Shown here: in pieces, positions 1 through 8,875 of the stretch
How positions within the stretch are numbered: position 1 is the first letter of the stretch
How the letters are laid out: every line of letters begins with the position of its first letter
NCBI GenBank assembly: GCA_016779265.1
Contig: JADHNY010000001.1
Span: forward strand, 62,001 to 126,000
Length of the DNA: 64,000 nucleotides
Reading direction: 5' to 3'
DNA from: Pirellulales bacterium
Lineage (GTDB): Bacteria > Planctomycetota > Planctomycetia > Pirellulales > UBA1268
Position numbers and translations under genes: made by a program
The notes under the pieces: model-generated
The model's database searches: none
Told to the model about the DNA's origin: nothing
The model's input: the letters and a program-made list of their open reading frames with translations, nothing else

Positions 1-1176
1 CCTGTGATGCCGCGTCAGGCCGAGCCGCTGCTGCAGGAGTTGGGGCTGCCCCCATGGGCTGTGGGCACGATGATCGGCGTGCTTTTCTCGGTGTTTTCTT
101 TGATGCAGTTTGTGTTTAGCCCGTTTTGGGGACGGGTCTCTGACATGATCGGGCGACGGCCAATCCTGTTGCTGAGCCTCTCTGGCTCGGTCGTGTTCTA
201 CGCCCTGTATGGCTACGCGGTGACCTTCTCATCACCAAAGCTGGCGATCGGTCTGATGCTTGCCTCGAGAATCGGTGCCGGGATCGCTGGTGCGAGCGTG
301 GGCACCGCGGCTGCGGTGATTGCAGACTGCACGACTCCCGAGAAGCGAGCCCGGGGAATGGCCTTAATCGGCATTGCCTTTGGAGCCGGTTTCACCCTCG
401 GGCCGTTGATCGCCTACTTCGGCTTGGCGGCGTTTGATCAACAGCCTTGGGGAGTCGGAGCCTTAGCCTCGTTGCTGTCGTTTATCGCTCTGTGTCTGGC
501 GGCGACCGTGTTTCGTGAGACCAAGCGGCCCGGCGGCGGCAAGAGTAAAGGCTTCTTTGGGCCCAGCCGGATGCTGAGTGTGCTGCGGATGCCTCAGGTG
601 GGGCTGCTCGTCTTGACCTACTTCCTATCGATCTTTGCCTTTGCGAACTTCGAGGCGACGCTCGCCCGGCTCACAGAGCAGGCTTTTGGCATGACCGACG
701 ACGCCAACTTTCTTGTGTTTGCCTTCATCGGGGCAGTGTTGATGGTCGCGGGTGGGAGTTACCGCCCGCTCGCCTCACGACTCCCCGAGACCAGGCTGCT
801 GCTGGCCGGGGTGACGATGATGACACTCGGGCTGGCTGGCATCGGTGCTGTTGCCTGGGCTGCCACCCGCAGCGAGGCAATGTCAGTCGGCCTCTCGCTG
901 CCGAACTGGCTCTACGTTGCTGCTGCGATCGCGGTTTTCGGCTTCGCCTTCGTCAATCCGTCGGTGTCGGCGTTGATCTCGAAGCATGCAGATCCTGCCC
1001 GACAGGGAGAGGTGCTGGGAGTCAATCAGTCGTTCGCTTCGCTGGGCCGCATCTTAGGTCCCTTTGTCGGTTCGGTGCTCTTCTCGGTACACGCGTCCCG
1101 GACGCTGCCGTTTGCGACCGCCGTCGGCGTTCTGTTCGTGGTGGCCGTGCTGGCTTCACGGCTGAAGAACGACTGA
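1..1176 (+). CDS. MFS transporter, 5' end cut by window edge
   Basis: Drug/metabolite efflux-type major facilitator superfamily permease of the inner membrane, probably a proton antiporter. The frame is open to the first base, and the visible protein begins just after where TM1 would be. The first complete helix is followed by the MFS motif A loop GRVSDMIGRRP, about 43-53 residues from the first visible start codon. About eleven hydrophobic segments follow, separated by a central basic loop (RETKRPGGGKSKG). Order and motif resemble the TetA/Bcr type, but the substrate cannot be told. The gene converges on the propeller gene downstream. The GTG/ATG pair at 4-9 is unlikely to be the true start because it would leave the protein without TM1. 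Confidence 0.85.
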   Translation, partial: PVMPRQAEPLLQELGLPPWAVGTMIGVLFSVFSLMQFVFSPFWGRVSDMIGRRPILLLSLSGSVVFYALYGYAVTFSSPKLAIGLMLASRIGAGIAGASVGTAAAVIADCTTPEKRARGMALIGIAFGAGFTLGPLIAYFGLAAFDQQPWGVGALASLLSFIALCLAATVFRETKRPGGGKSKGFFGPSRMLSVLRMPQVGLLVLTYFLSIFAFANFEATLARLTEQAFGMTDDANFLVFAFIGAVLMVAGGSYRPLASRLPETRLLLAGVTMMTLGLAGIGAVAWAATRSEAMSVGLSLPNWLYVAAAIAVFGFAFVNPSVSALISKHADPARQGEVLGVNQSFASLGRILGPFVGSVLFSVHASRTLPFATAVGVLFVVAVLASRLKND

Positions 1177-1256
1177 GACGGCTGTTCGACGGGCCTCTGG
1201 GTAAGCCGAGTCTTTCGGCACGCCGAGTCTTTGGGCAAGCAAGGACGAGGCCGCGG

Positions 1257-2693
1257 TCACCGGTGTGAGAGATCCGCCGCAAAGAGCCGCTGCTCGCTGC
1301 GGAAGAGGACTCGGCCATCCGCGACTGCCGGCGTGGCTCGGCTCGGCTCTCCCAGCTGACGGCGACCGAGCACTTCAAACGCGTCGGAGTCAGCGATCAC
1401 CACAACTTCCCCTTCGGCGGAGACGTTGACCACCGTATCACCGAGGGCGATGGGCGAACTCGAGTAGTTGCCTCCCACACGACCGCGCCAGTGGGTTTCG
1501 CCGCTGACTGGATTGACGCAGGTGACCACGCCGCGGTCGCCCCAGAGGTAGAGCCGTTCAGAAGTGGCAAGGGGTGTTGGCACATAGGGAGCCACGCCCC
1601 GCTCGAGTTCGTAGGCCACCGCGGGCTCTCCGTCAGCGAGGTCGGCGGGGCGGACGGCAACGAGCAGATTGTTGCCGCCTCCCTCCCCGCAGGTGGCGAC
1701 GAGCAGGTCGCCGACAGTGATCGGAGAGGACACCGTGCGTCGAGGAAAGCAGGAACGTTCCCAGTGGATGCTGCCGTCGCGGGGATCAATGGCGGTCAGG
1801 CCATGGGCCATGCTGGAGAGGATGACCGTGGGCGTATCATGTTCAAGTACCAGCGGGGTGGCGTATGAGGTGCGGGCCGTCTGGCGAGGAATCCGCCAGA
1901 GCTGTCGGCCGGTGTGGATATCGAGGCCCACCACGGAGCTTGGGCCATCCTGATCCATGGGAACAATCAGCACCTCGTTCCAGACTGCCGGCGAGGCGGC
2001 GTAGCCATGCTCCGCCACGTAAGGGCCGGGAGAAATCTGCCAGAGCCGCTGGCCGTTGTGATCGAGGGCTTCGACCCAGAGCCGTTCGCCAGACGCCCAA
2101 CTCCAGTAGACCGCAGCTGCGTCGACCAACGGAGAACTGGAAGCAAGGCTGTTCTGCACGTGGTGATGGTCTTGGGTCGCCTCGCGGTCCACTTGCCAGA
2201 GGAGGCGGCCGTCGCTGAGGGCGTGACAGCTGAGGATCCGGGCGGCGGTCTCTGGATTGGCCGAGGTCACGTAGATTCGTCCTTCATGCACTACCGGCGA
2301 GCCATGGCCGCTGCCTGGTAGGTCGATCGCCCAGGCCCAGCCGGCAGTTTCCAGGTCGCCTGCCAGCGGCAGTTCACCACCCAGGCCAGCTCCTGAGCCC
2401 CCCCGTATCCGTGGCCAGTTGCGTGGTGCGAGCGGACTGCGTTCACCAGTCAGTTTCAGACGGGTGCGAAGCCGCGGAGCAGACTGCTGGGCAAGCAATC
2501 TGACAGCAGGGGGCTCTTCAGCAGGACGGCCCTGCAGCGGGTCGTTACCACGGACCGACGAGTGAGACATGGCTGCGAGACAGAGGCTTGCGAGGAGCAA
2601 TGCCCTCGCGAGGGAGGCGAGATCGGTCAGGCCGCGGCGGCTTTCGAGGGGGCGAAAGTCGTGATGCGGAGATGCCAGAGTTCGTCGGTCCAT
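1257..2693 (-). CDS. Secreted PQQ-like beta-propeller repeat protein
   Basis: Protein of 478 residues with a long N-region, a hydrophobic signal segment (LARALLLASLCLAA) and a mature part of repeated propeller blades. Blade signatures end in patterns such as DGRLLWQV, TGRQLWRI, DGSIHWER and SGETHWRG, the tryptophan-docking pattern of PQQ-binding-like (quinoprotein/BamB-type) repeats. No dehydrogenase active-site motif or cytochrome CxxCH is visible, so an enzymatic role is unproven. BamB-like scaffolding or polymer binding are alternatives. It is monocistronic and convergent with the MFS gene. Such PQQ-like propellers are abundant in planctomycetes, and a second, unrelated copy lies at 34904-36181. 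The start codon is not firmly fixed. Confidence 0.8.
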   Translation of the reverse strand: MDRRTLASPHHDFRPLESRRGLTDLASLARALLLASLCLAAMSHSSVRGNDPLQGRPAEEPPAVRLLAQQSAPRLRTRLKLTGERSPLAPRNWPRIRGGSGAGLGGELPLAGDLETAGWAWAIDLPGSGHGSPVVHEGRIYVTSANPETAARILSCHALSDGRLLWQVDREATQDHHHVQNSLASSSPLVDAAAVYWSWASGERLWVEALDHNGQRLWQISPGPYVAEHGYAASPAVWNEVLIVPMDQDGPSSVVGLDIHTGRQLWRIPRQTARTSYATPLVLEHDTPTVILSSMAHGLTAIDPRDGSIHWERSCFPRRTVSSPITVGDLLVATCGEGGGNNLLVAVRPADLADGEPAVAYELERGVAPYVPTPLATSERLYLWGDRGVVTCVNPVSGETHWRGRVGGNYSSSPIALGDTVVNVSAEGEVVVIADSDAFEVLGRRQLGEPSRATPAVADGRVLFRSEQRLFAADLSHR

Positions 2694-2791
2694 AGCGTTG
2701 GTAAACCGAGGTGTGGAGCCACTCTCACGAGAGACGGCAATGAGAAATCAGTGATGCGTGACTGATCACACGCTGACGAGTACGCCGCCAG

Positions 2792-3841
2792 TTAATCAAT
2801 GCCGCCAAAGCCGTCGCCTGGCGGGCTGAGTTCAATCGTGCTCATGCCGGCGATGTCTTGCTCGGAGGCATGCTTGGTGGACTGCAGCAGCGGCGATCTG
2901 GCGGTGCAGGGCAGTTGGTCTGCGTCGCGAGCACTACCGGTGTGTCCGTCCCAAGCTGCTGTCGCCAGTGTGGCCAGCCCAACCAAGAGGTCAAAGTCGG
3001 AGTCCCGCAGCCGGCCTGTCGGAGCCATGGCCACAACAGCTGCATGTGGCACGCCGCTGTCGAGGAGGGGGATGCAGGCGAGTTCAGAGTGCACGCCAGC
3101 TGCAGGATTGGGCTGCAGCCACACCGCGTGTCCCTCGCGGGAGACCAGCTGATCGATCGTGCTGCGGATCGCCGGGGCGACCAAGGCCGAGGCGAGTTGT
3201 CCGCCAGGAGGAACGACGCAGACCGGCTCAAGGCCGCTCTCTGGCGTAATGCGAAACCAGCCCACACCTGAGGCTGCGGTGTGCTCGATCACAAGTTCGA
3301 GCATGCTGCAGATCACTTCCTGGGATGAACGTGCGGCCAGCAAACGCAGGCTCGCCTGGTAGAGCAACGCACCGCGACGCCCGTCCTCCGAGGCGACTGC
3401 TTGCGACCGACGCATCGCTTCGCCCTGCAGCTGGCCGACGGGGCCAGAGCGGATCACTGTACGGCTTGACGTTTCAGTCGCCGCGGACTCCTTGCTGAGC
3501 AGTTCAAAAACCAGTTCCGTCATCCCGATCCGCACCACACCGCCGTGGCTCAGCATTTCGCGCTGCACGCTGTGGCCGTCGAGCCAGGTGCCGTTGCGGC
3601 TCTCGAGGTCCTCAAGCACCCAGTTCCCTTCGTGCTGACGCACCACCGCGTGCCGGCGGCTGGCCAGTCGGTCCGCCAGCGAGATGTCGATCTCTTCGGA
3701 GCGACCAAGGACGTTCTCGCGGGAAGGGTCGAGCACAAACGTTGGGCCTGGCTTGCCCGCGATCCGCATTACCAATGCTGCGCGGCTGGTTTCTTCGCGC
3801 GACGCAGCCGTCTCGTCAGCAGGTGATGACGCAGTCGACAC
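2792..3841 (-). CDS. FHA domain protein with C-terminal GAF-like region
   Basis: Cytoplasmic protein of 349 residues. Residues about 25-115 form a forkhead-associated domain with the conserved GRS (46-48), SRRH (61-64) and NGT (83-85 in SRNGTWLDG) motifs that bind phosphothreonine. Residues about 155-300 look like a GAF-type sensor fold (LLAARSSQEVICSMLELV onward), which is a weak call. This FHA-plus-GAF layout recalls signalling proteins that read Ser/Thr kinase output; no kinase gene is adjacent. The start is GTG at 3841 with only a weak upstream purine stretch, and an internal ATG at residue 25 is possible. The gene is divergent from the Prc protease gene. Confidence 0.75.
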   Translation of the reverse strand: MSTASSPADETAASREETSRAALVMRIAGKPGPTFVLDPSRENVLGRSEEIDISLADRLASRRHAVVRQHEGNWVLEDLESRNGTWLDGHSVQREMLSHGGVVRIGMTELVFELLSKESAATETSSRTVIRSGPVGQLQGEAMRRSQAVASEDGRRGALLYQASLRLLAARSSQEVICSMLELVIEHTAASGVGWFRITPESGLEPVCVVPPGGQLASALVAPAIRSTIDQLVSREGHAVWLQPNPAAGVHSELACIPLLDSGVPHAAVVAMAPTGRLRDSDFDLLVGLATLATAAWDGHTGSARDADQLPCTARSPLLQSTKHASEQDIAGMSTIELSPPGDGFGGID

Positions 3842-4182
3842 GATGGCAAACTCGTGGGGGGTGTCACGAATGGGGTGGGAAGAACTGACGTGACAGGCGG
3901 GAGCAACGGGGAAAACGTGAAAATAGACCCGGGAAGTATACGAAAAGCCGCTCTGTTTCGGGAATCATTTTTGGGGCTGCGGCGGCATGTCCCTCAGTTG
4001 GAGGGTGGGCTGTAAGGCGTCGTTGGCGCCTAAAGTGTTACGTTGGACGAGATGCGGACAGGCGAGGAGGCTTGCGGACGGTTGTGCTGCCCGACTGTTT
4101 CGACCTCGTCACGGCTGGAGAAAGTCGCCACAATGCAATGTTGGCGAAGGCTCGGGAACGACATCATTTGAGGAGGTCAGGC
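3842..4182. other. Intergenic region between divergent genes
   Basis: About 340 bases separate the FHA gene from the preferred start of the Prc gene. It should hold promoters for both. I see no RNA gene, terminator or clear sigma-70 box pair. The only strong signal is the AGGAGGT ribosome-binding site at 4171-4177. Reading frames extend through part of this stretch upstream of the Prc start, but they lack hydrophobic or conserved content. Confidence 0.5.
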
Positions 4183-6393
4183 GTGGCACGACAGATGAGC
4201 GGTGAGGTAGGCGCCTCCCTGGCGGCAGCTGGCCGGGCAGTATTCGGTGAGAGTCGCGACCAGAACCGTGGCAGTCGGCTACTGGCTGGCTGCATGATGT
4301 TTGCGGTCATCGCCATGCTGGGCCTGATCTGGACGGCAGGCTTTGCCGCGGAAACCGCTGCTCCAGACGAGCTTGAGCCAGGTCCAAACGACCGCCAGAT
4401 TACCCTCGCTGTCCGCAGCTACCTTGAGCGCGAGCATCTGACGCGGCGACAGATCGATGATGAGATCGCTAGCCGCTGGTTCGACATGTTCCTCGGGGCG
4501 CTCGACCCGATGAAGATGTACTTCATGCAGGCCGACATCGCAGAGTTTTCGCAGCGGAAGAACCAGCTGGATGACCTCGTGCGGCGGGGAAATGTCGACT
4601 TCGCCTACGACCTCTATGAGCGGTTTGTCAGCCGCATCGGTCAGCGTCTGCCGCAGATCGAGGAGTTGATTCAGTCAGACCTCGACTTCACGGTGCCTGA
4701 AACCATCGTGGTCGACCCGGATGATGTCGACTGGGCAGCGTCTGAGGAAGAGGCTCAGGGCCGCTGGCGGCGGCGGGTGAAGTACGACCTCTTGGTTCAG
4801 AAGATGGAGAAGACGCCCGTTGAGGAGGCCCAGGATAAGCTGCTTCGCCGCTATCGCAGTTTTGCTAAGCGGATGCAGAAGATGACTGCTGACGAGCTGC
4901 TGGAGACCTATCTCACGAGCCTGACTGCCAGCCTCGATCCGCATACGACCTACATGAGCCCAGGCACACTGGAGAACTTCCAGATCAGCATGCGGCTGGA
5001 GCTTGATGGCATCGGTGCCTCACTCCGGAGTGAAGACGGTTATACGACCGTTGCCGAGATCGTGGCGGGTGGAGCTGCCGACCGCGACGGTCGTCTGCAG
5101 AAGAAAGATCGGGTGGTTGCCGTTGGGCAGGGCACCGAAGGTGAACTCGTTGACGTGGTTGACATGAACCTCAACGAAGTCGTCAAGCTGATTCGTGGCA
5201 AGCGGGGGACGACGGTCCGGCTGAAGGTGATTCCGGTCGGTCAGACAGCTCCAAAGATTCTCGACATCGTGCGGGATCGGATTGAGCTGAAGGACTCCGA
5301 AGCACGCGGGGAGGTCATCGAGGCGGGAAACAAGGCTGATGGCACTCCGTGGCGGGTTGGCGTGATCAACCTGCCGAGTTTCTACATGGACATGGCTGGT
5401 GCCCGTTCTGGGCAGGCTGACTACAAGAGCACCACCCGCGACTGCCGGCGTCTGATTCAGGAGTTCAAGCAGGAACAGGTGGACTGCGTCGTGCTCGATC
5501 TGCGGGACAATGGCGGCGGCTCGCTGCCAGAGTCGATTTCACTGACCGGCTTGTTTATCGATACTGGCCCCGTGGTGCAGGTGAAGGATGCGGACGATCG
5601 CGTCCAGCAGTATGACGACACGGAGCCGGGAGTTGAGTGGGACGGCCCTCTGGTGGTGTTGATCAACAAGTTCAGCGCAAGCGCCAGCGAGATTCTGGCT
5701 GGTGCCATTCAGGACTACCGCCGCGGTCTTGTAGTGGGCGATGAGGCGACGCATGGCAAGGGCACCGTCCAGAGCCTGCTCGACCTCGGTCGACAGCTGT
5801 TCCAGCGTCTGCCGAACGCTCCGTCACTCGGGGCGATCAAGATCACGATGCAGCAGTTCTATCGTCCTTCGGGCGACAGCACGCAGAACGAGGGAGTGAA
5901 GAGCGATATTGAACTCCCGAGCATCACCACCCATCTCGAAGTGGGTGAGTCCGACCTCGACTATGCACTCGCCTTCGACAGGGTGCCCCGGGCGACCTTT
6001 GAGTCGACAGGCCGCGTCAGCGACGAACTCGTCAACGCATTGCGTGAGCGGTCGCAGGCCCGCGTGGCGACTGATGAGGAGTTCGAAAGAGTCGTGAAGG
6101 ACATCGAGAAGTACAAGCTGCGGAAGCAGGAGAAGGAGATCTCGCTCGTTGAGAGTGAGTTCGTCAAGCACTGGAATGACTTTAAGGCGGCTGACGACGA
6201 AGAGAAGAAACTCGAAGAGGGAGACACCCTGCGGCGACCAGTCGTGAAGCAGGACTTCTACTTCGATGAAGCGATGCGGATCACGGCCGACTATCTGCAG
6301 GCTCTCAAGGGCGGTCTTGCCAGCCTGGCGCTGCCAGAGCCGGCGTCAACGACGCCTCCCGAGGATGCTTCCGCAGCGGTGCAGGCTCCGTAG
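4183..6393 (+). CDS. prc: Carboxy-terminal processing protease Prc/Tsp (peptidase family S41)
   Basis: Periplasmic tail-specific protease of 736 residues. The preferred start is GTG at 4183, preceded by AGGAGGT (4171-4177) five bases away; the upstream TTG at 4072 would place extra unconserved residues before the signal anchor. The signal segment is CMMFAVIAMLGLIWTAGFAA. A Tsp-type N-terminal helical domain follows, then a PDZ domain (about 260-350, starting ELDGIGASLRSEDG) and the S41 core. The catalytic Ser is the middle one of SASASE (about S500) and the Lys is in THGKGTVQ (about K526), the dyad spacing expected of E. coli Prc plus one residue. A Lys/Glu-rich C-terminal helical region matches the Prc C-terminal domain. 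Length agrees with Prc (682) rather than CtpA (about 400). Confidence 0.93.
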   Translation: MARQMSGEVGASLAAAGRAVFGESRDQNRGSRLLAGCMMFAVIAMLGLIWTAGFAAETAAPDELEPGPNDRQITLAVRSYLEREHLTRRQIDDEIASRWFDMFLGALDPMKMYFMQADIAEFSQRKNQLDDLVRRGNVDFAYDLYERFVSRIGQRLPQIEELIQSDLDFTVPETIVVDPDDVDWAASEEEAQGRWRRRVKYDLLVQKMEKTPVEEAQDKLLRRYRSFAKRMQKMTADELLETYLTSLTASLDPHTTYMSPGTLENFQISMRLELDGIGASLRSEDGYTTVAEIVAGGAADRDGRLQKKDRVVAVGQGTEGELVDVVDMNLNEVVKLIRGKRGTTVRLKVIPVGQTAPKILDIVRDRIELKDSEARGEVIEAGNKADGTPWRVGVINLPSFYMDMAGARSGQADYKSTTRDCRRLIQEFKQEQVDCVVLDLRDNGGGSLPESISLTGLFIDTGPVVQVKDADDRVQQYDDTEPGVEWDGPLVVLINKFSASASEILAGAIQDYRRGLVVGDEATHGKGTVQSLLDLGRQLFQRLPNAPSLGAIKITMQQFYRPSGDSTQNEGVKSDIELPSITTHLEVGESDLDYALAFDRVPRATFESTGRVSDELVNALRERSQARVATDEEFERVVKDIEKYKLRKQEKEISLVESEFVKHWNDFKAADDEEKKLEEGDTLRRPVVKQDFYFDEAMRITADYLQALKGGLASLALPEPASTTPPEDASAAVQAP

Positions 6394-6447
6394 GCTTCGT
6401 GACCGGTCCACACGGCGAGACGCATCACGCAGATTCAAGCGGCGGCA

Positions 6448-7338
6448 TCAGGAGCTGGCGGTGAGCTGCTCGAGAGCCTCCAGTGCGTTTGGGTAAGCCA
6501 GCCGCGGGGCGAGTTCCGTGAAGAGCCGCGTGACGTCGGCTCGCTTGCTGCCACCTCGAGCAGTAGCACCTCGAGCAGTGGCAGCTGGAGGGTTGAACTT
6601 CGGCGGTGGGCAGCCGTGCAGGTGGGCGAGCTGCCGATACCAGTCACCGCGTCGCAGTGGCATGCCATCTGAGACGACGTAGAGCGACTTTGCGTGTGGG
6701 GCGTCGGCCGCCAGGCAGACCACCAGCGCAGCATCGTCAAGGTGAATCAGGTTCAGCCAGCTATCTGGGTCGGCAGCTAGAGGTGTGCCGGCTCGCAGGG
6801 CATCGAGTCGGGGGAGTCTTTCGGGGCCGTAGAGTCCTGCGAATCGCAAAGACACGCCAGGTCCCGCGGGGTGTCTGCTCAAGAGCGCCTCTGCCTCAAG
6901 CAGGGCTGCAGCAGAGGGACGGGCAGGACAGGCAGGAGTCAGTTCATTCACCGTCTCTCCATCGCCGTCTCCCCAGACTCCAGTGGAACTCGAGAGCACC
7001 ACACGGTCTGGGTTGGGAACCGCTGCCAGCAGCTGTTCCAGGCCTTCGACATGCAGCTGCCGGGGGCTGAGCCCGCTGGATGGATCGAAGCCAACCGCCC
7101 AGAAAACCGTGTCGACCGCGGGCAGCGCTGGCAGCGTGCCTCCGCCGATGTCTGCGACAACAGGCGTGATGCCGACAGACGCGAGTTCTGCTGGCCGGCT
7201 CCGAGTGGTTCCCCAGACCTGATCCCCTGCTGCGAGCCAGCGACGGGCCACCCGCATGCCCAGAGCGCCGCAGCCCACCACCAGCCGTCGCTTCGGCGGT
7301 CGTGATCTGCTGTCGTCCTGAGGAGTCTGGCGACTCAT
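6448..7338 (-). CDS. NAD(P)-dependent epimerase/dehydratase-like protein (YeeZ-type SDR)
   Basis: Protein of 296 residues with an N-terminal Rossmann motif (VVGCGALGMRVARRW) that keeps a GxGxxG-like pattern, followed by extended-SDR strands (TVFWAVGFDPSSG, VVLSSSTGVWG). The region after the SSSTGVWG strand carries no clear YxxxK catalytic pair, as in the YeeZ/YbjT-like atypical SDR proteins, so nucleotide binding rather than epimerisation may be its role. It is the last gene of a minus-strand operon; its ATG overlaps the stop of ruvX by four bases (ATGA). The substrate is unknown. Confidence 0.75.
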   Translation of the reverse strand: MSRQTPQDDSRSRPPKRRLVVGCGALGMRVARRWLAAGDQVWGTTRSRPAELASVGITPVVADIGGGTLPALPAVDTVFWAVGFDPSSGLSPRQLHVEGLEQLLAAVPNPDRVVLSSSTGVWGDGDGETVNELTPACPARPSAAALLEAEALLSRHPAGPGVSLRFAGLYGPERLPRLDALRAGTPLAADPDSWLNLIHLDDAALVVCLAADAPHAKSLYVVSDGMPLRRGDWYRQLAHLHGCPPPKFNPPAATARGATARGGSKRADVTRLFTELAPRLAYPNALEALEQLTASS

Positions 7339-7838
7339 GATGCGTCTTCCTCTGAGGCCGAAGGTGGCGTGCTGGAAGCCACCCGTCGAGCCATCCAGGT
7401 TTCGAGCATGATCTGAGCCGCGACGGCATCGGAGCGTGCCTTCTTCGAGTCGCGGGAGAGGCCAACCCCCGCGAGTCGACCGGCTGCGGCTGCGGAGGTG
7501 TACCGCTCGTCTTGAAGTTCGACGGGCAGGCCTGTGGTCTGTGCGAGCCAGTCAGCAAAGCGTCGGGTTTCGCCCGACATGTCGCTTTCACGCCCATCAG
7601 TGTGCAGCGGGAGGCCAACCACAAACCCAACGAGTTCCTCATCGTCGGCGAGCTTCTGAAAGAAGGCTGCCTCAAGGCGGGAGTTCTTGCCCGGCTGACG
7701 AACCGTGAGAGGGCTTGCCAGGATGCGTTCACGATCACAGACCGCAAGTCCCATGCGGCGGCGACCATAGTCGACTGCGGCCACGCGACCACAGCCAGGG
7801 ATGCCGCCCGGTGAGGCGGTGGCCTCCTCGGCGGTCAT
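7335..7838 (-). CDS. ruvX: RuvX/YqgF family pre-16S rRNA nuclease (putative Holliday junction resolvase)
   Basis: Protein of 167 residues with the RNase H-like fold signature AVDYGRRRMGLAV (metal-binding Asp about 23), the FVVGLPLHTDGRES strand-loop and the DERYTSAAA motif corresponding to DERLTT in E. coli YqgF. In E. coli this protein is needed for maturation of the 16S rRNA 5' end; it was first predicted as a Holliday junction resolvase. Both ends overlap neighbours by four bases (ATGA), so it is translationally coupled within the operon manC, hydrolase, ruvX, epimerase-like. About 20 extra N-terminal residues precede the core. Confidence 0.9.
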   Translation of the reverse strand: MTAEEATASPGGIPGCGRVAAVDYGRRRMGLAVCDRERILASPLTVRQPGKNSRLEAAFFQKLADDEELVGFVVGLPLHTDGRESDMSGETRRFADWLAQTTGLPVELQDERYTSAAAAGRLAGVGLSRDSKKARSDAVAAQIMLETWMARRVASSTPPSASEEDAS

Positions 7839-8875
7839 CGCTGAAGACCCTTCTGCTCAGGCTCAGCTTGACGACGCGTGATCGTGAACTCAGGAAACCG
7901 GCCGTCGCGGAGAAAGCAGACCGCCGCGTGCTGCACGGCCCGGTGTCGCATCATGTCAGCGTGGTGGACTGGTAGCAGAACAAAGTCAGCCGCTCCGTCG
8001 AGACGGGTCTCGTCAACCCGCACGATGGCATCATCATCACCGGTGAGCAGCATGCTCATCCCGCGATCGTCACCGGTGCCGCCTGCGACAATCCCAAACT
8101 CACAGGGAGGCACTGCCAGCAGGTCGCCAACCTGATCCCAGTCAACGCCGAGCTGTCGCGTCGGGCCGTCGGAGAGCATCGCCAGAAACCAGATGCGTGA
8201 GGCGAGGCGGGCGAGCTCCGAGCCCTGGTTTGGAGGGCCGAGCATGACCATCTTCTGCACTCGGCTCAGCGCCGGCTCAGGAGCCATCGTCATCCAACGT
8301 CGAACGACGAGATTACCCAGACTGTGACCGACAAATGACAGCGTCGTTGCCTCGGGCAGCCGTTCGATGATGCCATTGAGTGTCTCAGCATGGACCTCGA
8401 GACCGGCCTGTGGGCTGGCGTAGCCGATCGAGAGCACGGTGGCATCGAGTGTGTTCCGCAGGTGCGTGACGAGGGGCTGCATCGACTGTCGGCCCTGGCC
8501 AAGCCCGTGCAGCACAAGCACTGTTGGGCCACTGACCGTGGGGATGGTGCCTGCAGCCTGGAGTCTTTCGAATGTGGTTTCGCAGTCGCCCTGGTTGCCC
8601 TGCACGACCGTTGCATCCGTGGGGTCGAGCAGACGCCACCGCTCACCACCGCTGTGCTGCTGGATCCGCCAGTCGTGGGCCACACACCGATCAGACCATT
8701 CCAATGCGTCGCGGCCTTCACGAATCTCGCGAAGCCAAAACTCCAGGCTCTCGTTCACGGTCTGTTCCGTCGGTGTCGCATCTGCATCATCGCCTCGGCA
8801 GGATGCAGCCGAGAGCATCCCGCACACAAACGCGGCAGCGAGACACGGACGAACGACTGCGTTAGAGATGCTCAT
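7835..8875 (-). CDS. Secreted alpha/beta hydrolase (lipase-like)
   Basis: Protein of 346 residues. The start chosen is ATG at 8875 (MSISNAVV), with a GAGG upstream and an immediate signal sequence (CLAAAFVCGMLSAASC); longer frames add residues inside manC without a signal. The Cys after SAAS could be lipidated, but the lipobox is weak. The mature part has an alpha/beta hydrolase fold: TVLVLHGLGQGRQSM (oxyanion loop) and the nucleophile elbow GHSLG in LSFVGHSLGNLVVRRW. HHADMMRH near the C-terminus is a candidate for the catalytic His. It resembles membrane-associated lipases of the LipA/PGAP1 type. It overlaps the end of manC by 14 bases and ruvX by four. Confidence 0.82.
   Translation of the reverse strand: MSISNAVVRPCLAAAFVCGMLSAASCRGDDADATPTEQTVNESLEFWLREIREGRDALEWSDRCVAHDWRIQQHSGGERWRLLDPTDATVVQGNQGDCETTFERLQAAGTIPTVSGPTVLVLHGLGQGRQSMQPLVTHLRNTLDATVLSIGYASPQAGLEVHAETLNGIIERLPEATTLSFVGHSLGNLVVRRWMTMAPEPALSRVQKMVMLGPPNQGSELARLASRIWFLAMLSDGPTRQLGVDWDQVGDLLAVPPCEFGIVAGGTGDDRGMSMLLTGDDDAIVRVDETRLDGAADFVLLPVHHADMMRHRAVQHAAVCFLRDGRFPEFTITRRQAEPEQKGLQR

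Noticed and set aside
1-1176. Start codon at GTG 4 or ATG 7 of the MFS gene
   Set aside because: A transporter starting there would lack TM1, so the gene is judged cut by the window edge.
1201-1240. Short direct repeat GCCGAGTCTTTSGGC at the convergent gene ends
   Set aside because: Two copies only; too short to call a repeat family and possibly part of a weak terminator.
4675-6227. Long antisense frames inside the Prc gene
   Set aside because: High-GC codon bias creates open frames opposite genuine genes; none has a ribosome-binding site and domain content.
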